From Bradyrhizobium diazoefficiens (GTDB lineage Bacteria; Pseudomonadota; Alphaproteobacteria; Rhizobiales; Xanthobacteraceae), in assembly GCF_018131185.1 (NCBI RefSeq), contig NZ_JAFCJE010000002.1, positions 1 to 64,000 on the forward strand: a DNA stretch of 64,000 nucleotides. The letters run 5' to 3'. The notes beneath the pieces are model-generated. The model was not told where the DNA came from. It made no database searches and was given only the letters and a program-made list of their open reading frames with translations. The position numbers and the translations under genes are program-made. Below, in pieces: positions 26,994 to 35,706 of this stretch. Numbering within the stretch: position 1 is the first letter of the stretch; each line of letters opens with the position of its first letter.

Positions 26994-28451
26994 ATGAACG
27001 TCACGCCCGGAAAACAACATCAGGTCGTGGTTGCCCTGTTCTGGTCGCTTGCACAGAATTGGGGCGGCCGGGCGCTGTCGTTCGTCCTGTTCCTGGTTCT
27101 GGCCCGGCTACTGAATCCTGCGGATTTCGGTCTGGCAGCGCTCGTCGCCTTCATCCTGCTGCTCTTGAGTTCGATCGCCGAATTCGGCTTCGGCGACGCG
27201 TTGATCCAGCGGCGCACGCTCGAGCCCGCCGATGTGACGTTGCCCTTCTTCTGCTCCTTCGCGGCGTCGACGATTCTGGCGGTTCTGATTGCCCTCCTTG
27301 CGCCGGATATCGAGCATTGGCTCGACGTGAAAGGGCTCGCGCCGCTGTTGACGGCTGCCTCTCTCGCTCTCCCCATCGGCACGGCGACCCTGTTCCAGGA
27401 GGCGCTTTACAAGCGCCAGATGGATTTCCGCGTGCTCGCAGTCAGGACCATGGTGGCGACCGCCATCTCCGGCGTCGTGGGAATCGCCTGCGCCTATGCC
27501 GGATTTGGCGCTCTCAGCCTCGTGATCCAGGTGGTCGTTCAGAGCGCGATCAGCGGCCTCTGGCTCTGGAGCCAACCGCGATGGCTGCCGATGCGCGACT
27601 ACGATACCGGTAGCTTTCGCGAGCTCTCCGGCTATAGCGTCCACGTCGTGCTGAACCGGCTGCTGGATTTCGCCATCGTTCGCACCATCGACATGATCAT
27701 CCTGTCGCTCTATGGCGTCGCCGCACTCGGCATCTACACGGTCGGTGCGCGGGTCTACATCATCCTGATGCAACTGCTCACCCAGGCGGTCATGGACGTC
27801 GCCTTGAGCGCACTGTCCAAGATCGCTCACGAGCGCGACCGTATTGCCGGCGCTTACTTGCGCAGCGTCAGTCTCGGAGCGATGGTCGGCTCTCCCATCT
27901 TCGTGCTGCTTGCGGCGATCGCGCCGGAGTTCTCGCTGCTGCTGTTCGGCGCGAAGTGGGGCGGCAGCGAAGCCGTGATGAGGCCGCTGATGCTGATTGG
28001 CGCGATTCAGACGGTCCAGTTCGTCAACAGCGCCTATTTCGGCGCACTGGGCAAGCCGAACTACGTCTTTGCGCTGAACATCCTCAAATTCTGCGCGGTC
28101 GTGCCGGCAATGTTCCTGCTGCCTTCGCGCGATATCGGTCAACTGGCGACGATCTTCGCATTCGCCCAGCTTGTGGTGACCCCGGTGTCGTTCGCGCTGG
28201 CGCTTCGGCTGCTGGGCCTGAGCTGGAGCCAGTTCCTGCGTCCGATTACGGGCTGTCTTTGCGCCATCGTTCTGGCCTACGGCGCGGTCGTGCTGTGTCG
28301 CGAGGCGACGCAGGACATCAACCCGTATTTGCGTATGGGACTGCTGTCGTCCTGTTTCGGCGCGACCTATCTGATGAGCATTCTGCTGTTCTGGCGGAAG
28401 CAGCTGTTCTCGCTGATCGATTTCGTCGTGAAGCGCGGCGCGGCCGCCTGA
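26994..28451 (+). CDS. Wzx-like polysaccharide flippase (1)
   Basis: 485 residues from the ATG at 26994, with about twelve to fourteen hydrophobic segments. The start (VALFWSLAQNWGGRALSFVL, FLVLARLLNPADFGLAALVA) is typical of the oligosaccharide flippase / WzxC-type branch of the MOP superfamily. It would move undecaprenyl-linked units to the periplasmic face. It is followed after 19 bases by a pyruvyltransferase gene. The locus has a second flippase at 35.7-37.1 kb. Confidence 0.9.
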   Translation: MNVTPGKQHQVVVALFWSLAQNWGGRALSFVLFLVLARLLNPADFGLAALVAFILLLLSSIAEFGFGDALIQRRTLEPADVTLPFFCSFAASTILAVLIALLAPDIEHWLDVKGLAPLLTAASLALPIGTATLFQEALYKRQMDFRVLAVRTMVATAISGVVGIACAYAGFGALSLVIQVVVQSAISGLWLWSQPRWLPMRDYDTGSFRELSGYSVHVVLNRLLDFAIVRTIDMIILSLYGVAALGIYTVGARVYIILMQLLTQAVMDVALSALSKIAHERDRIAGAYLRSVSLGAMVGSPIFVLLAAIAPEFSLLLFGAKWGGSEAVMRPLMLIGAIQTVQFVNSAYFGALGKPNYVFALNILKFCAVVPAMFLLPSRDIGQLATIFAFAQLVVTPVSFALALRLLGLSWSQFLRPITGCLCAIVLAYGAVVLCREATQDINPYLRMGLLSSCFGATYLMSILLFWRKQLFSLIDFVVKRGAAA

Positions 28452-28470
28452 TGAAGACGAGGAGGACGAT

Positions 28471-29832
28471 TTGAAGCAACTGATTCCGGTGCCCGTTCGC
28501 AGGCAGCTCCGAGGCTGGCTCAACAGCGCGAAGAACACGCCTTTTGCGGTCGATCTCCTCGAGCTGCGCAGGTGGCAGATCGCGCGGAAGGACGTCGGCG
28601 TCAATGCGGCCCCGCGCAACAATCCGCGCCGTCTCGTCCTGTTGCCGTCGGACCCCTGGAGCATTCATCAGTCACGCGGCGACGAGGCGATGATCGAAGC
28701 CACCGTCGGCGAGCTGAAACGGGCCTATCCCGACCTCGAAACCTATATCGTCACCGCCACCAGCGCGGCGAGCGCGGACGTTCGCGCGATGGGTTTCAAG
28801 CCGCTCGAGATCTGGCGACAGCCGTTTTCCTACGAGACGGTCGCGCAGGAGCTGTCGATCACCCGTCCGGATTTCGGCGTGGTGCTGGGAGCCGACGTGC
28901 TCGACGGCTACTATTCTCCGGTGGATGCGGCACGCATGCTGCTCGTTGCCGACCTGATGGCGGGATTTGGCGCCAAGGTCAGCGTGCTCGGCTTCAGTTT
29001 CAACTCCCGTCCGGCGAAGGCGCTGCGCGAAGTGTTCCAGCTGCTCGATCCGGGCGTGGTCCTGAACCTGCGCGATGCGATATCGCTTCAGCGTTTCGAC
29101 GATTTCGCCCGCAAACGCGCGCGTCTGGTCGCCGATTCCGCGTTCATGCTGACGCCGCGCGCCGACACCCTGGCGGTGAAGCAGATTGCGGCCGCGGTGG
29201 CACGGCAGCGAACGCAGGGTCGCAAGGTCTTCGTCTTCAACATCCATCCGATGCTGTTCAAGAAGCCGGAGCCGGCCAAGCTCGAGCGGATGATAGAGCT
29301 TGCGGCGGATGCCATGGCGCGCCTGTCGCGGCAGCACAATGCAAGCTGGCTGCTGCTGGCGCATGACTACCGGCCCGGAATTGCCGACGACAATTGCCTG
29401 CGGCCGCTGGCCGCCCGGCTTCAGCCCGCGCTTGGGGAGCACGTGCATCATGTCGAGCAGGTTCTGTCCGCGGGCGAGATCAAGGCCGTCGTCGGACTGG
29501 TCGACGGCGTGATCACCGGCCGTATGCACCTGGCGATTGCTGCCCTCGGACAGGGCACGCCGGTGGCGGCGATCACTTACCAGGACAAGTTCCAGGGGCT
29601 GTTCGCGCATTTCGGCATCAGCGAATCCCTGCTGCTCTCGCCGGCCCAATTCCTGGTCGGGGACAGCTTCGAGGCATTTCTGCTGCACTTCCTCGGAGCC
29701 TACGAAGCTGCCGGCGAGCAGGTCCGTCAGATGCTGCCGGATGTCATGGAATTATCCCGCGCCAACGTCGCTCCGTTGCTGGACGGTGGGGCGACGCGGA
29801 TCGTGCCGGAGGCTGGCGGCAAGGTGGCCTGA
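28471..29832 (+). CDS. Polysaccharide pyruvyltransferase family protein
   Basis: 453 residues. The family pattern is visible: NPRRLVLLPSDPWSIHQSRGDEAMI at the start of the domain, VVLGADVLDGYYSPVDAARM, LVADSAFML and the C-terminal VVGLVDGVITGRMHLAIAALGQGTPVAAITYQDK. Members add pyruvate ketals or related groups to surface sugars using phosphoenolpyruvate. The start is a TTG at 28471, supported by a strong AGGAGG site 4-9 bases before it; no ATG is near. Coupled to the flippase gene upstream. Confidence 0.85.
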   Translation: MKQLIPVPVRRQLRGWLNSAKNTPFAVDLLELRRWQIARKDVGVNAAPRNNPRRLVLLPSDPWSIHQSRGDEAMIEATVGELKRAYPDLETYIVTATSAASADVRAMGFKPLEIWRQPFSYETVAQELSITRPDFGVVLGADVLDGYYSPVDAARMLLVADLMAGFGAKVSVLGFSFNSRPAKALREVFQLLDPGVVLNLRDAISLQRFDDFARKRARLVADSAFMLTPRADTLAVKQIAAAVARQRTQGRKVFVFNIHPMLFKKPEPAKLERMIELAADAMARLSRQHNASWLLLAHDYRPGIADDNCLRPLAARLQPALGEHVHHVEQVLSAGEIKAVVGLVDGVITGRMHLAIAALGQGTPVAAITYQDKFQGLFAHFGISESLLLSPAQFLVGDSFEAFLLHFLGAYEAAGEQVRQMLPDVMELSRANVAPLLDGGATRIVPEAGGKVA

Positions 29833-29848
29833 GAGCCTCCGAAGGGCG

Positions 29849-30976
29849 TCAGTTGACCGCCCGCTCGGTGTTCTCGAAGCGCAAGGGTGTCTCGGCCGTC
29901 ACCGGCCGAACCTTGTGGGAAGACACGGGCCCGGTGTCGGCCAGGCGATTGACGAGGCGCCGCGCCGGATTCTCGAAATAGGCGTAGGTGCGGTCAGCGA
30001 TGATCGTCAGAACCACGCAGCAGGCGAGGGCGAAAAGGCCGAACTGATCCGGGCGCAATCCAAGCCAGGTCCACAACGGCTTGAACACGGCAATCAGAAC
30101 GGCGTCGTGCAGCATGTAGATCGCGTACGAGGTGTTGCCGAGCCGTCCAAGCAGGCGGGCGCCGGGGAATTCGGCGAAGGCGCTTTCGCCGACGGCGGTC
30201 AGCAGAATGGCGCAGGAGAACAGCAGAATGGCAAGGTCCGGCTTGGCGAAGACGTTGAGGACGAGCACGGAGATGCCGAACATGGCGATGCCGGCGAACA
30301 CCACGCGCTTGTCCCGGTAGGCCTGCGACATCCGGAACAGGATCGCGAGCAGGATGCCGTTCAGGAAGCTCGGCAACGCGCGGAGCATGCCGTAGTCGTA
30401 GTTGGCGCCGTACATCTGCGACCGGTCCTGCCAGATCGGCAAATGCCCGTGCGCCAGGACCAGATAGAGCGCCGCGACGATCCCGGCAAGCAAGAAGGGA
30501 TGCAGCTTGCGCGCGAACAGCATCAAGAGCGGAAAGATCAGATAGCAGAAGAACTCTGCGCTGATCGACCAGGATGGTGAGTTGAAGCTGAGATGATTGG
30601 TGACGCCCCAGGCGTGGACCAGCAGCAGGTTGTACAGGAAGTCGAGCGGGGTCGACCGCGCCGTACGCTCCAGGCCGACGGCGATCAGCACCACGAAGAT
30701 GAGCAGGCTCAAGAGGTGCAGCGGATAGATCCGGGCGATGCGGCGGATCATGAAATGCGAATAGGCGCGCATGCCGCGCGCGTCGGATGGATAGGAGTAG
30801 GAGATCACGAAGCCGGACAGGATGAAGAACATGTCCACGAACAGGCCGTAGGACCCGTTCCAGGCCGGCGAAATGCCCGTGTCGATCAGCTTCAGGTGGA
30901 AGATGAAGACCCCGAGCGCGGCGACGAAGCGGTAGAAGTCGAGAACGACAAAACGTCTTGCTTCATTGGCTTGCAT
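29849..30976 (-). CDS. Acyltransferase 3 family membrane protein (4)
   Basis: 375 residues from the ATG at 30976; an upstream frame to 31033 adds an unlikely basic leader. Motifs: FVVLDFYRFVAALGVFIFHL, MFFILSGFVISYSYPSD, IRRIARIYPLHLLSLL, and TSYAIYMLHDAVLIAVFKPL. About ten membrane segments. Convergent with the pyruvyltransferase gene. A CGCAA cluster lies directly upstream. Confidence 0.88.
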   Translation of the reverse strand: MQANEARRFVVLDFYRFVAALGVFIFHLKLIDTGISPAWNGSYGLFVDMFFILSGFVISYSYPSDARGMRAYSHFMIRRIARIYPLHLLSLLIFVVLIAVGLERTARSTPLDFLYNLLLVHAWGVTNHLSFNSPSWSISAEFFCYLIFPLLMLFARKLHPFLLAGIVAALYLVLAHGHLPIWQDRSQMYGANYDYGMLRALPSFLNGILLAILFRMSQAYRDKRVVFAGIAMFGISVLVLNVFAKPDLAILLFSCAILLTAVGESAFAEFPGARLLGRLGNTSYAIYMLHDAVLIAVFKPLWTWLGLRPDQFGLFALACCVVLTIIADRTYAYFENPARRLVNRLADTGPVSSHKVRPVTAETPLRFENTERAVN

Positions 30977-31028
30977 CGGGCCTCGGAGTCCTTGCGCGGT
31001 TCGTCTTCCTTCTAGGGACGAATTGTGA

Positions 31029-31064
31029 CGCAAGTTCGCAAGCGCGCCGGCTGATGCGGCGCAA
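31029..31064. promoter_or_regulatory. Three CGCAA pentamers upstream of acyltransferase (4)
   Basis: CGCAA at 31029, 31037 and 31060, within about 90 bases of the ATG at 30976. Same word as in the other polysaccharide promoters of the window. Confidence 0.35.
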
Positions 31065-31168
31065 ACGCGGTAGTCCGCCGGAACTCATGCAGAATTCATG
31101 GGGCCATCCCAATTGCGAATGGCGATCGGCTCTCTGCTCATCAATCAGGCAGGCGCCCGCGAAACGAT

Positions 31169-31197
31169 CAGGGGCCGGGATATAATCCCGGCCCCTG
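31169..31197. terminator. 13-bp perfect hairpin after hydrolase-repeat gene
   Basis: CAGGGGCCGGGAT (31169-31181) pairs with ATCCCGGCCCCTG (31185-31197) around ATA. It lies 35 bases beyond the stop of the minus-strand gene. There is no T run on that strand, so it may stabilise the mRNA end or act with Rho rather than terminate alone. Confidence 0.5.
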
Positions 31198-31231
31198 CGA
31201 CGCTGGCGCCCGCTCGGGCGTTTCGCCGTGC

Positions 31232-34200
31232 TCAGACGAACACGAAGTCGTGGCTCGTCAGGCTGGAGACATAGACGTTCTTCAGCAGGATCGAGTCATT
31301 GGCCGAAAACGTGATGATCGCGTTCGTGCCGGACTGCGTGATCTGCAGGTGGCTGTAGTCCTCCGCCAGCAGTTTCGAGATCGCGATCGTGTCGTGAGTC
31401 GCGCTATCGCCCGCCTGGAAGTTGAGGATCTGGTCCTGGCCGTGATCGTAGGCGATGGTGGTCGAGCTCGGCGCGGCCGAAAACACGTCGTTGCCGGCCC
31501 CGCCCTGGATCGTCACGCCGCCGGCGACGGCCGTGACATTGTGCGTGCCGTCGGTCTTGGTCTGGTCAAAGAACTGGAGCGCGTTGGCGGGGTTGTAGTT
31601 CTCGTGCTGCGTCGTGCCGGTCTGTCCGTTGAAGTTGAACAGGAAGACATCCTTCGAGCCGTCGGCGTTGTTGGCGATCTCCTGGGTCTTGACGCCGGCG
31701 CTGTTATAGATGTCGGTCAGCTTGCTGCCGTCGTCGTGGATGACCTGGGTATAATCCAGGGTGCCGTCGGCATGGGTCCGGGTGAGCTCGACCAGCTTGC
31801 CTGAGGCATCGAGATGCTGATGCTGGGTGGTGTAGGACTGCCCGGTGACGTTGTAGTTCCAATTGTCCTGGGTGCCGTCGGCATTCTTGATATAGGCGGC
31901 GGTCTTCACGCCGGCGGTGTAGACGGTCGTGGAGCTGTAGCCGTCGCTCTTGGTCGTCACCTCGCTGGTGATGACGCCCTTGGCGTCGTACCACTCCGAG
32001 GTCTTGGTGCCGTCGGCACTCTGCTCCAGCGTAAATGCCAGGCTGTTGTCGGCGTGGGTGCGCACGATGTGAGTGAGGAAGCCCGTCGTATCGTAGCTGT
32101 CGTGCTCGCTCGTGTAGGTCTGGCCGACGATGTTGAACTGGTAGACGTCCTTGGAGCCGTCGGCGTGGTAGTCGGTCTGCAGCTTCTTGACGCCGGCCGC
32201 ATCGTAGCTGGTGACGACGCTGCTGCCGTCGTCGTTGACGACCTGGGTGTAGTCGAGCGAGCCGTCGGCGTGCCAGCGGGTCACTTCCGTTGTCTTGCCG
32301 GTCGGGTCGAGATGCTGGTACTGCGTGGTATAGCTCTGGCCGATGATATTGTAGCTGTAATTGTCGTGGCTCATGTCGGCGTTGGTGATGTACGCCGCGG
32401 TCTTCACGCCGTTGGTGTACACCGTGTTCGAGCTGTACCCGCTCGATTTCTCCAGCACCTCGCTGGTGAGAACGCCGTTTGCATCGTACCAGTCCGTCGT
32501 CTTGGTCCCGTCCTTGCTCTGCACCAGCTTGAACGCCATGCTGCCGTCGGCATGCTTGCGGATCAGCGTGGTGAGGAAGCCGGTCGAATCGTAGACGTCG
32601 TGCTCGGTCGTATAGTTCTGGCCGGTGATGTTGAACAGGAAGACGTCCTTGCTGCCGTCGGCGTGCAGATTGGCTTCCTTTATCCGCGTTCCCGCGGCAT
32701 CGTAGTTGGTGATGACGCTGCTGCCGTCGGCGTTGATGACCTGCGTAAAGTCGAGCGTGCCGTCGGCGTGCTTGCGGGTCACGGCCGTGATCTTGCCTGA
32801 GGGATCGACGTGCTGGATCTGCGTCGTGTAGCTCTTCCCGGTGATGCCAAAGGCGTAATTGTCCTGGCTGCCGTCGGCATTCTTGACATAGGTGTTGGTT
32901 TTGACGCCGTTGCTGTAGGTCGTCGTCGAGGTGGTGCCGTCCGCCTTCTGCACGACCTCGCTGGTGAGGCTCCCGGCGGCATTGTACCAATCGGTCGTCT
33001 TGGTGCCGTCGGTGGTCTGGACCAGCTTGAAGGCGAGACTGCCGTCGCTGTGCAGTCGGGTCAGGCTGGTGAGGAAGCCGGTAGTGTCGTAGACGTCGTG
33101 CTCGGTCGTGTAGTTCTGGCCCTTGATGTTGTAGGTCCAGACGTCCTTGCTCTTATCGGCATGATAGGACGTCTCGACGAGCTTGACCCCCGTTGCGCTA
33201 TAGTTGGTGATCACGCTGCTGCCGTCGCTGTTGTAGACCTGGGTCGAATCCAGCGAGCCGTCGGCATGGCTGCGGATCACCGAAGTCACCTTCCCCGAGG
33301 CGTCGAGATGCTGGACCTGGGTGGTGAAGCTCTTGCCCGTGATGTTGTAGGTATAGTTGTCCTGCGAGCGGTCGGCGTTCTTGACGTAGGCGGCGGTTTT
33401 CACCCCGTTCGTATAGAGCGTGGTGGAGTAATAGCCGTCGGACTTCTGGACGACTTCGCTCAGCAGGAGTCCGGCCGTGTTGTAGGTGTCCGTGGTCCGC
33501 GTTGCGTCGGTGTCGATATGAACGAACTTCGTCTTCACGCCACCGGTATAGCTGATCAGGTCCTTGGAACCGTCGGTGTAGGCGACGGTGGTCGAGGTCG
33601 GCTGCCCGCTCGAATTGAGCCCGGTGTCCGATTTCGACAGCAGCTTTCCGCTCACATCGTAAGTCTTCGTGTTGGTCCAGGTCGCCGCCGAGTTCGTCAC
33701 CGAGAACGAATATCCGCCCTGGATCTTGGAGAGGGCGCTGCCGTAGTGCGCGATCATGTAGTCCATGGTCGCCTTCGAAGCGACCGGCAGGACGTGGGAA
33801 TCGGTCAGCGTGATCGTCTGCAGCGCCGTCGATTCGCTCAGGTCGGACAGTTGCGGCACGATCTCGGCAGCGGTGCCCGTGATGCTGGTCCGGGTGTCCG
33901 GCGGAGTCGAAGTGGTCGGGGGCGCGTCGATCTCGATGATCAACGGGTGATCGCTGACCGGAATGGTGATGGTGCTGACGTCGGTGTAGCTGGCGATCGC
34001 GGTCGTTCCCGTCAGTGTGTCGTACACCTTCACCGAATGATGCACGCCGCCGAGGTTCACCGTAACCGTCTGGGCCGCATTGGTCAGCTCGGTATCGGTG
34101 GAATCGTTCCAGAGCTTCGGCTCGGCCCACACGACGAGCTCGTAGGCGCCGTTGCTCTTTCCGAGCACCATGCTGTTGCCGGTGGCCGGCATGTTGCTCA

Positions 34201-35140
34201 GGGTGTAGTTCAGCGGATCAGTCGGCTGCAGGCCGCCCTTGCCGTCGTCGGCCAGAATGGTCGTCAAATTGTGAATGGCCGTCGCGGCGAGCTTCGGCGT
34301 TCCGTCGGAATTGAACAGTCCGAAATTGGCTTCGGGATTGGTGTTGCCCGCGGACGAGTCGCGGTCGAACAGCTCGTAGAGATAAGTCGCGCTGACGCCG
34401 GCCTTGTAGGCATCAACCAGGGTGTTCAGGATCGACTTGGCCTGCACCGTCTCGTTGACGCCGAGATATTGGGTGTTGGCTTGTGTGGTGTAGCCGGTTT
34501 CCGTGATGACGACAGGCTTGCCGGGCGCCGCGGTCATCACGGCGCTCAGCGTTGCCGCAATCGAGCTGCTGGATGTCAGGCTGGTGCTGACATAGGCATG
34601 GGCGTTGGCGTAGTCGACCGAGCCCGACATATTGCCGAGCTCGCTGTAGCCCTGGGGATCGTTGTAGGCCAATGACAGATTGTAGACGGGGATGCTGCCG
34701 AGCGCGGCATTGGCGTTGACCGCTTGATAGAGCGCGCTCTGGAATTGAGCCGCGGCAGTAAGGCTCGAGCTGCCGTTGTAGCTGAAGGGCTGGTGATTGG
34801 CCTCGTTGAGCCCTTCGATGGCGCTGATGCTGCCCGGGTGGCTCGTCACGAATTTCTGCAGCGAGGCGATGTAGTTCTGCAGCCCGACCGTTCCTGTCTG
34901 GGGGAGCGCGGACGACACCAGGAAGTCGAACTTGTAGCCGGCGGCGGCCAGGCCCTCGACGACCGGTTGCGCGGCGGGGCTGGTCCCCATCGCGTCGCGG
35001 AGATGGGTAACGCCGAGATATTCGAGGTCATCGACCATCATCGCGAGATTGTTGTAGCCGGTCCACCCGAAGCCAGCGTGCGTGTTGACGCCGATGGAGT
35101 TGATGAAGCCGCTGGCGGAGAGGATGGTCTGGTCTGACAT
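31232..35140 (-). CDS. Glycoside hydrolase fused to 166-residue tandem repeats and RTX-type secretion tail
   Basis: 1302 residues, no signal peptide. Residues 1-405 form a (beta/alpha)8 glycosidase-like domain of the clan A type: acid/base Glu113 in EGLNEANHQ, nucleophile Glu214 in VITETGY, and a beta domain to about 405. After a linker come tandem repeats from about residue 560 to 1180. Anchor motif NADxSxDN occurs at 588, 754, 920 and 1086, exactly 166 residues apart; each unit has two related halves (for example HADGSKDVFLFNITGQNYTT and QDNYxYNITGKSYTTQ). The end has one RTX-like motif (GGAGNDVF, 1213-1220) and a domain like type I secretion targets ending in hydrophobic FVFV. Probably exported by a type I system, possibly the one at 3-9 kb, to trim or bind the matrix polysaccharide. 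Hydrolase family number and substrate are not certain. Confidence 0.85.
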   Translation of the reverse strand: MSDQTILSASGFINSIGVNTHAGFGWTGYNNLAMMVDDLEYLGVTHLRDAMGTSPAAQPVVEGLAAAGYKFDFLVSSALPQTGTVGLQNYIASLQKFVTSHPGSISAIEGLNEANHQPFSYNGSSSLTAAAQFQSALYQAVNANAALGSIPVYNLSLAYNDPQGYSELGNMSGSVDYANAHAYVSTSLTSSSSIAATLSAVMTAAPGKPVVITETGYTTQANTQYLGVNETVQAKSILNTLVDAYKAGVSATYLYELFDRDSSAGNTNPEANFGLFNSDGTPKLAATAIHNLTTILADDGKGGLQPTDPLNYTLSNMPATGNSMVLGKSNGAYELVVWAEPKLWNDSTDTELTNAAQTVTVNLGGVHHSVKVYDTLTGTTAIASYTDVSTITIPVSDHPLIIEIDAPPTTSTPPDTRTSITGTAAEIVPQLSDLSESTALQTITLTDSHVLPVASKATMDYMIAHYGSALSKIQGGYSFSVTNSAATWTNTKTYDVSGKLLSKSDTGLNSSGQPTSTTVAYTDGSKDLISYTGGVKTKFVHIDTDATRTTDTYNTAGLLLSEVVQKSDGYYSTTLYTNGVKTAAYVKNADRSQDNYTYNITGKSFTTQVQHLDASGKVTSVIRSHADGSLDSTQVYNSDGSSVITNYSATGVKLVETSYHADKSKDVWTYNIKGQNYTTEHDVYDTTGFLTSLTRLHSDGSLAFKLVQTTDGTKTTDWYNAAGSLTSEVVQKADGTTSTTTYSNGVKTNTYVKNADGSQDNYAFGITGKSYTTQIQHVDPSGKITAVTRKHADGTLDFTQVINADGSSVITNYDAAGTRIKEANLHADGSKDVFLFNITGQNYTTEHDVYDSTGFLTTLIRKHADGSMAFKLVQSKDGTKTTDWYDANGVLTSEVLEKSSGYSSNTVYTNGVKTAAYITNADMSHDNYSYNIIGQSYTTQYQHLDPTGKTTEVTRWHADGSLDYTQVVNDDGSSVVTSYDAAGVKKLQTDYHADGSKDVYQFNIVGQTYTSEHDSYDTTGFLTHIVRTHADNSLAFTLEQSADGTKTSEWYDAKGVITSEVTTKSDGYSSTTVYTAGVKTAAYIKNADGTQDNWNYNVTGQSYTTQHQHLDASGKLVELTRTHADGTLDYTQVIHDDGSKLTDIYNSAGVKTQEIANNADGSKDVFLFNFNGQTGTTQHENYNPANALQFFDQTKTDGTHNVTAVAGGVTIQGGAGNDVFSAAPSSTTIAYDHGQDQILNFQAGDSATHDTIAISKLLAEDYSHLQITQSGTNAIITFSANDSILLKNVYVSSLTSHDFVFV
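31603..33460 (-). repeat. 498-bp tandem repeats inside the hydrolase gene
   Basis: Three full units and a fourth truncated one, period 498 bp (166 residues), judged from the evenly spaced NADxSxDN anchors at residues 588, 754, 920 and 1086. Units are similar but not identical in protein, so they are old or selected to differ. Each splits into halves of about 72 and 94 residues. Confidence 0.85.
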
Positions 35141-35706
35141 TGCTCACTCGAGTTTCTGCGCAAGCAAAATTGCTCGCAGGGATTTGCGTTCAACCTTCTC
35201 TGTCGAGTGTGAATTTCAGATAAAAATCGAAGCTACAAGTTGCGAGTGAAATGCGGTTCCTTGCGCAGGAACACGTCGACTCGAGTCGCAGCAGAATGCT
35301 GATGCGATGCCTGCGCAGGATGGCGTGACGAAGGCACTTTCAAGATTTTCTACATTCGCGCTGCTGAATATATGCGCAGTCCGCGCGCACTCGATCGAAT
35401 GCTTGCGTTTGAGAGTGCCACACGCAATCGCGGCGCTCGGAGACGCGGCCAAGTGAAGCGGTGGGCTCTGAGTGCCGCGCCGAGCCGCTCATCCTCATCA
35501 TCGAATTGCACAAGGAGCCGGCAGAGGCTGTTCGATGTGCGAGCAATCTATTGGATATTAACGCGACGGTTGTGTCCGTAGTTTCCCGGGTAGGCCGTTC
35601 GGTCGCGTCACAAGAGCACAACGGTTCCGTGCAGGAACTGAACGGAGCCGTCGTCCAGCGGCTCAGCCGCGCGTTCGATATGATCCGATGATGCCGGTGC
35701 GATGAA
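35141..35706. other. Intergenic region upstream of the hydrolase-repeat gene
   Basis: About 565 bp of lower GC content with no supported gene. It should carry the promoter of the minus-strand hydrolase gene. Contains the CGCAA/TTGCG cluster annotated next; 35430-35706 shows nothing clear. Confidence 0.55.
35159..35427. promoter_or_regulatory. Six CGCAA/TTGCG pentamers upstream of hydrolase-repeat gene
   Basis: CGCAA at 35159 and 35423; TTGCG at 35184, 35240, 35261 and 35403. Spacing is irregular. Same word as in the other polysaccharide promoters. Confidence 0.35.

Noticed and set aside
27108..28664. 518-residue minus-strand frame opposite the flippase gene
   Set aside because: Hydrophilic antisense of a membrane protein, spanning two real genes; no ribosome site.
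32810..34675. 621-residue plus-strand frame (and 31814-32800) opposite the hydrolase-repeat gene
   Set aside because: Its apparent repeats mirror those of the real gene; Val/Gly/Arg-rich, no family features.
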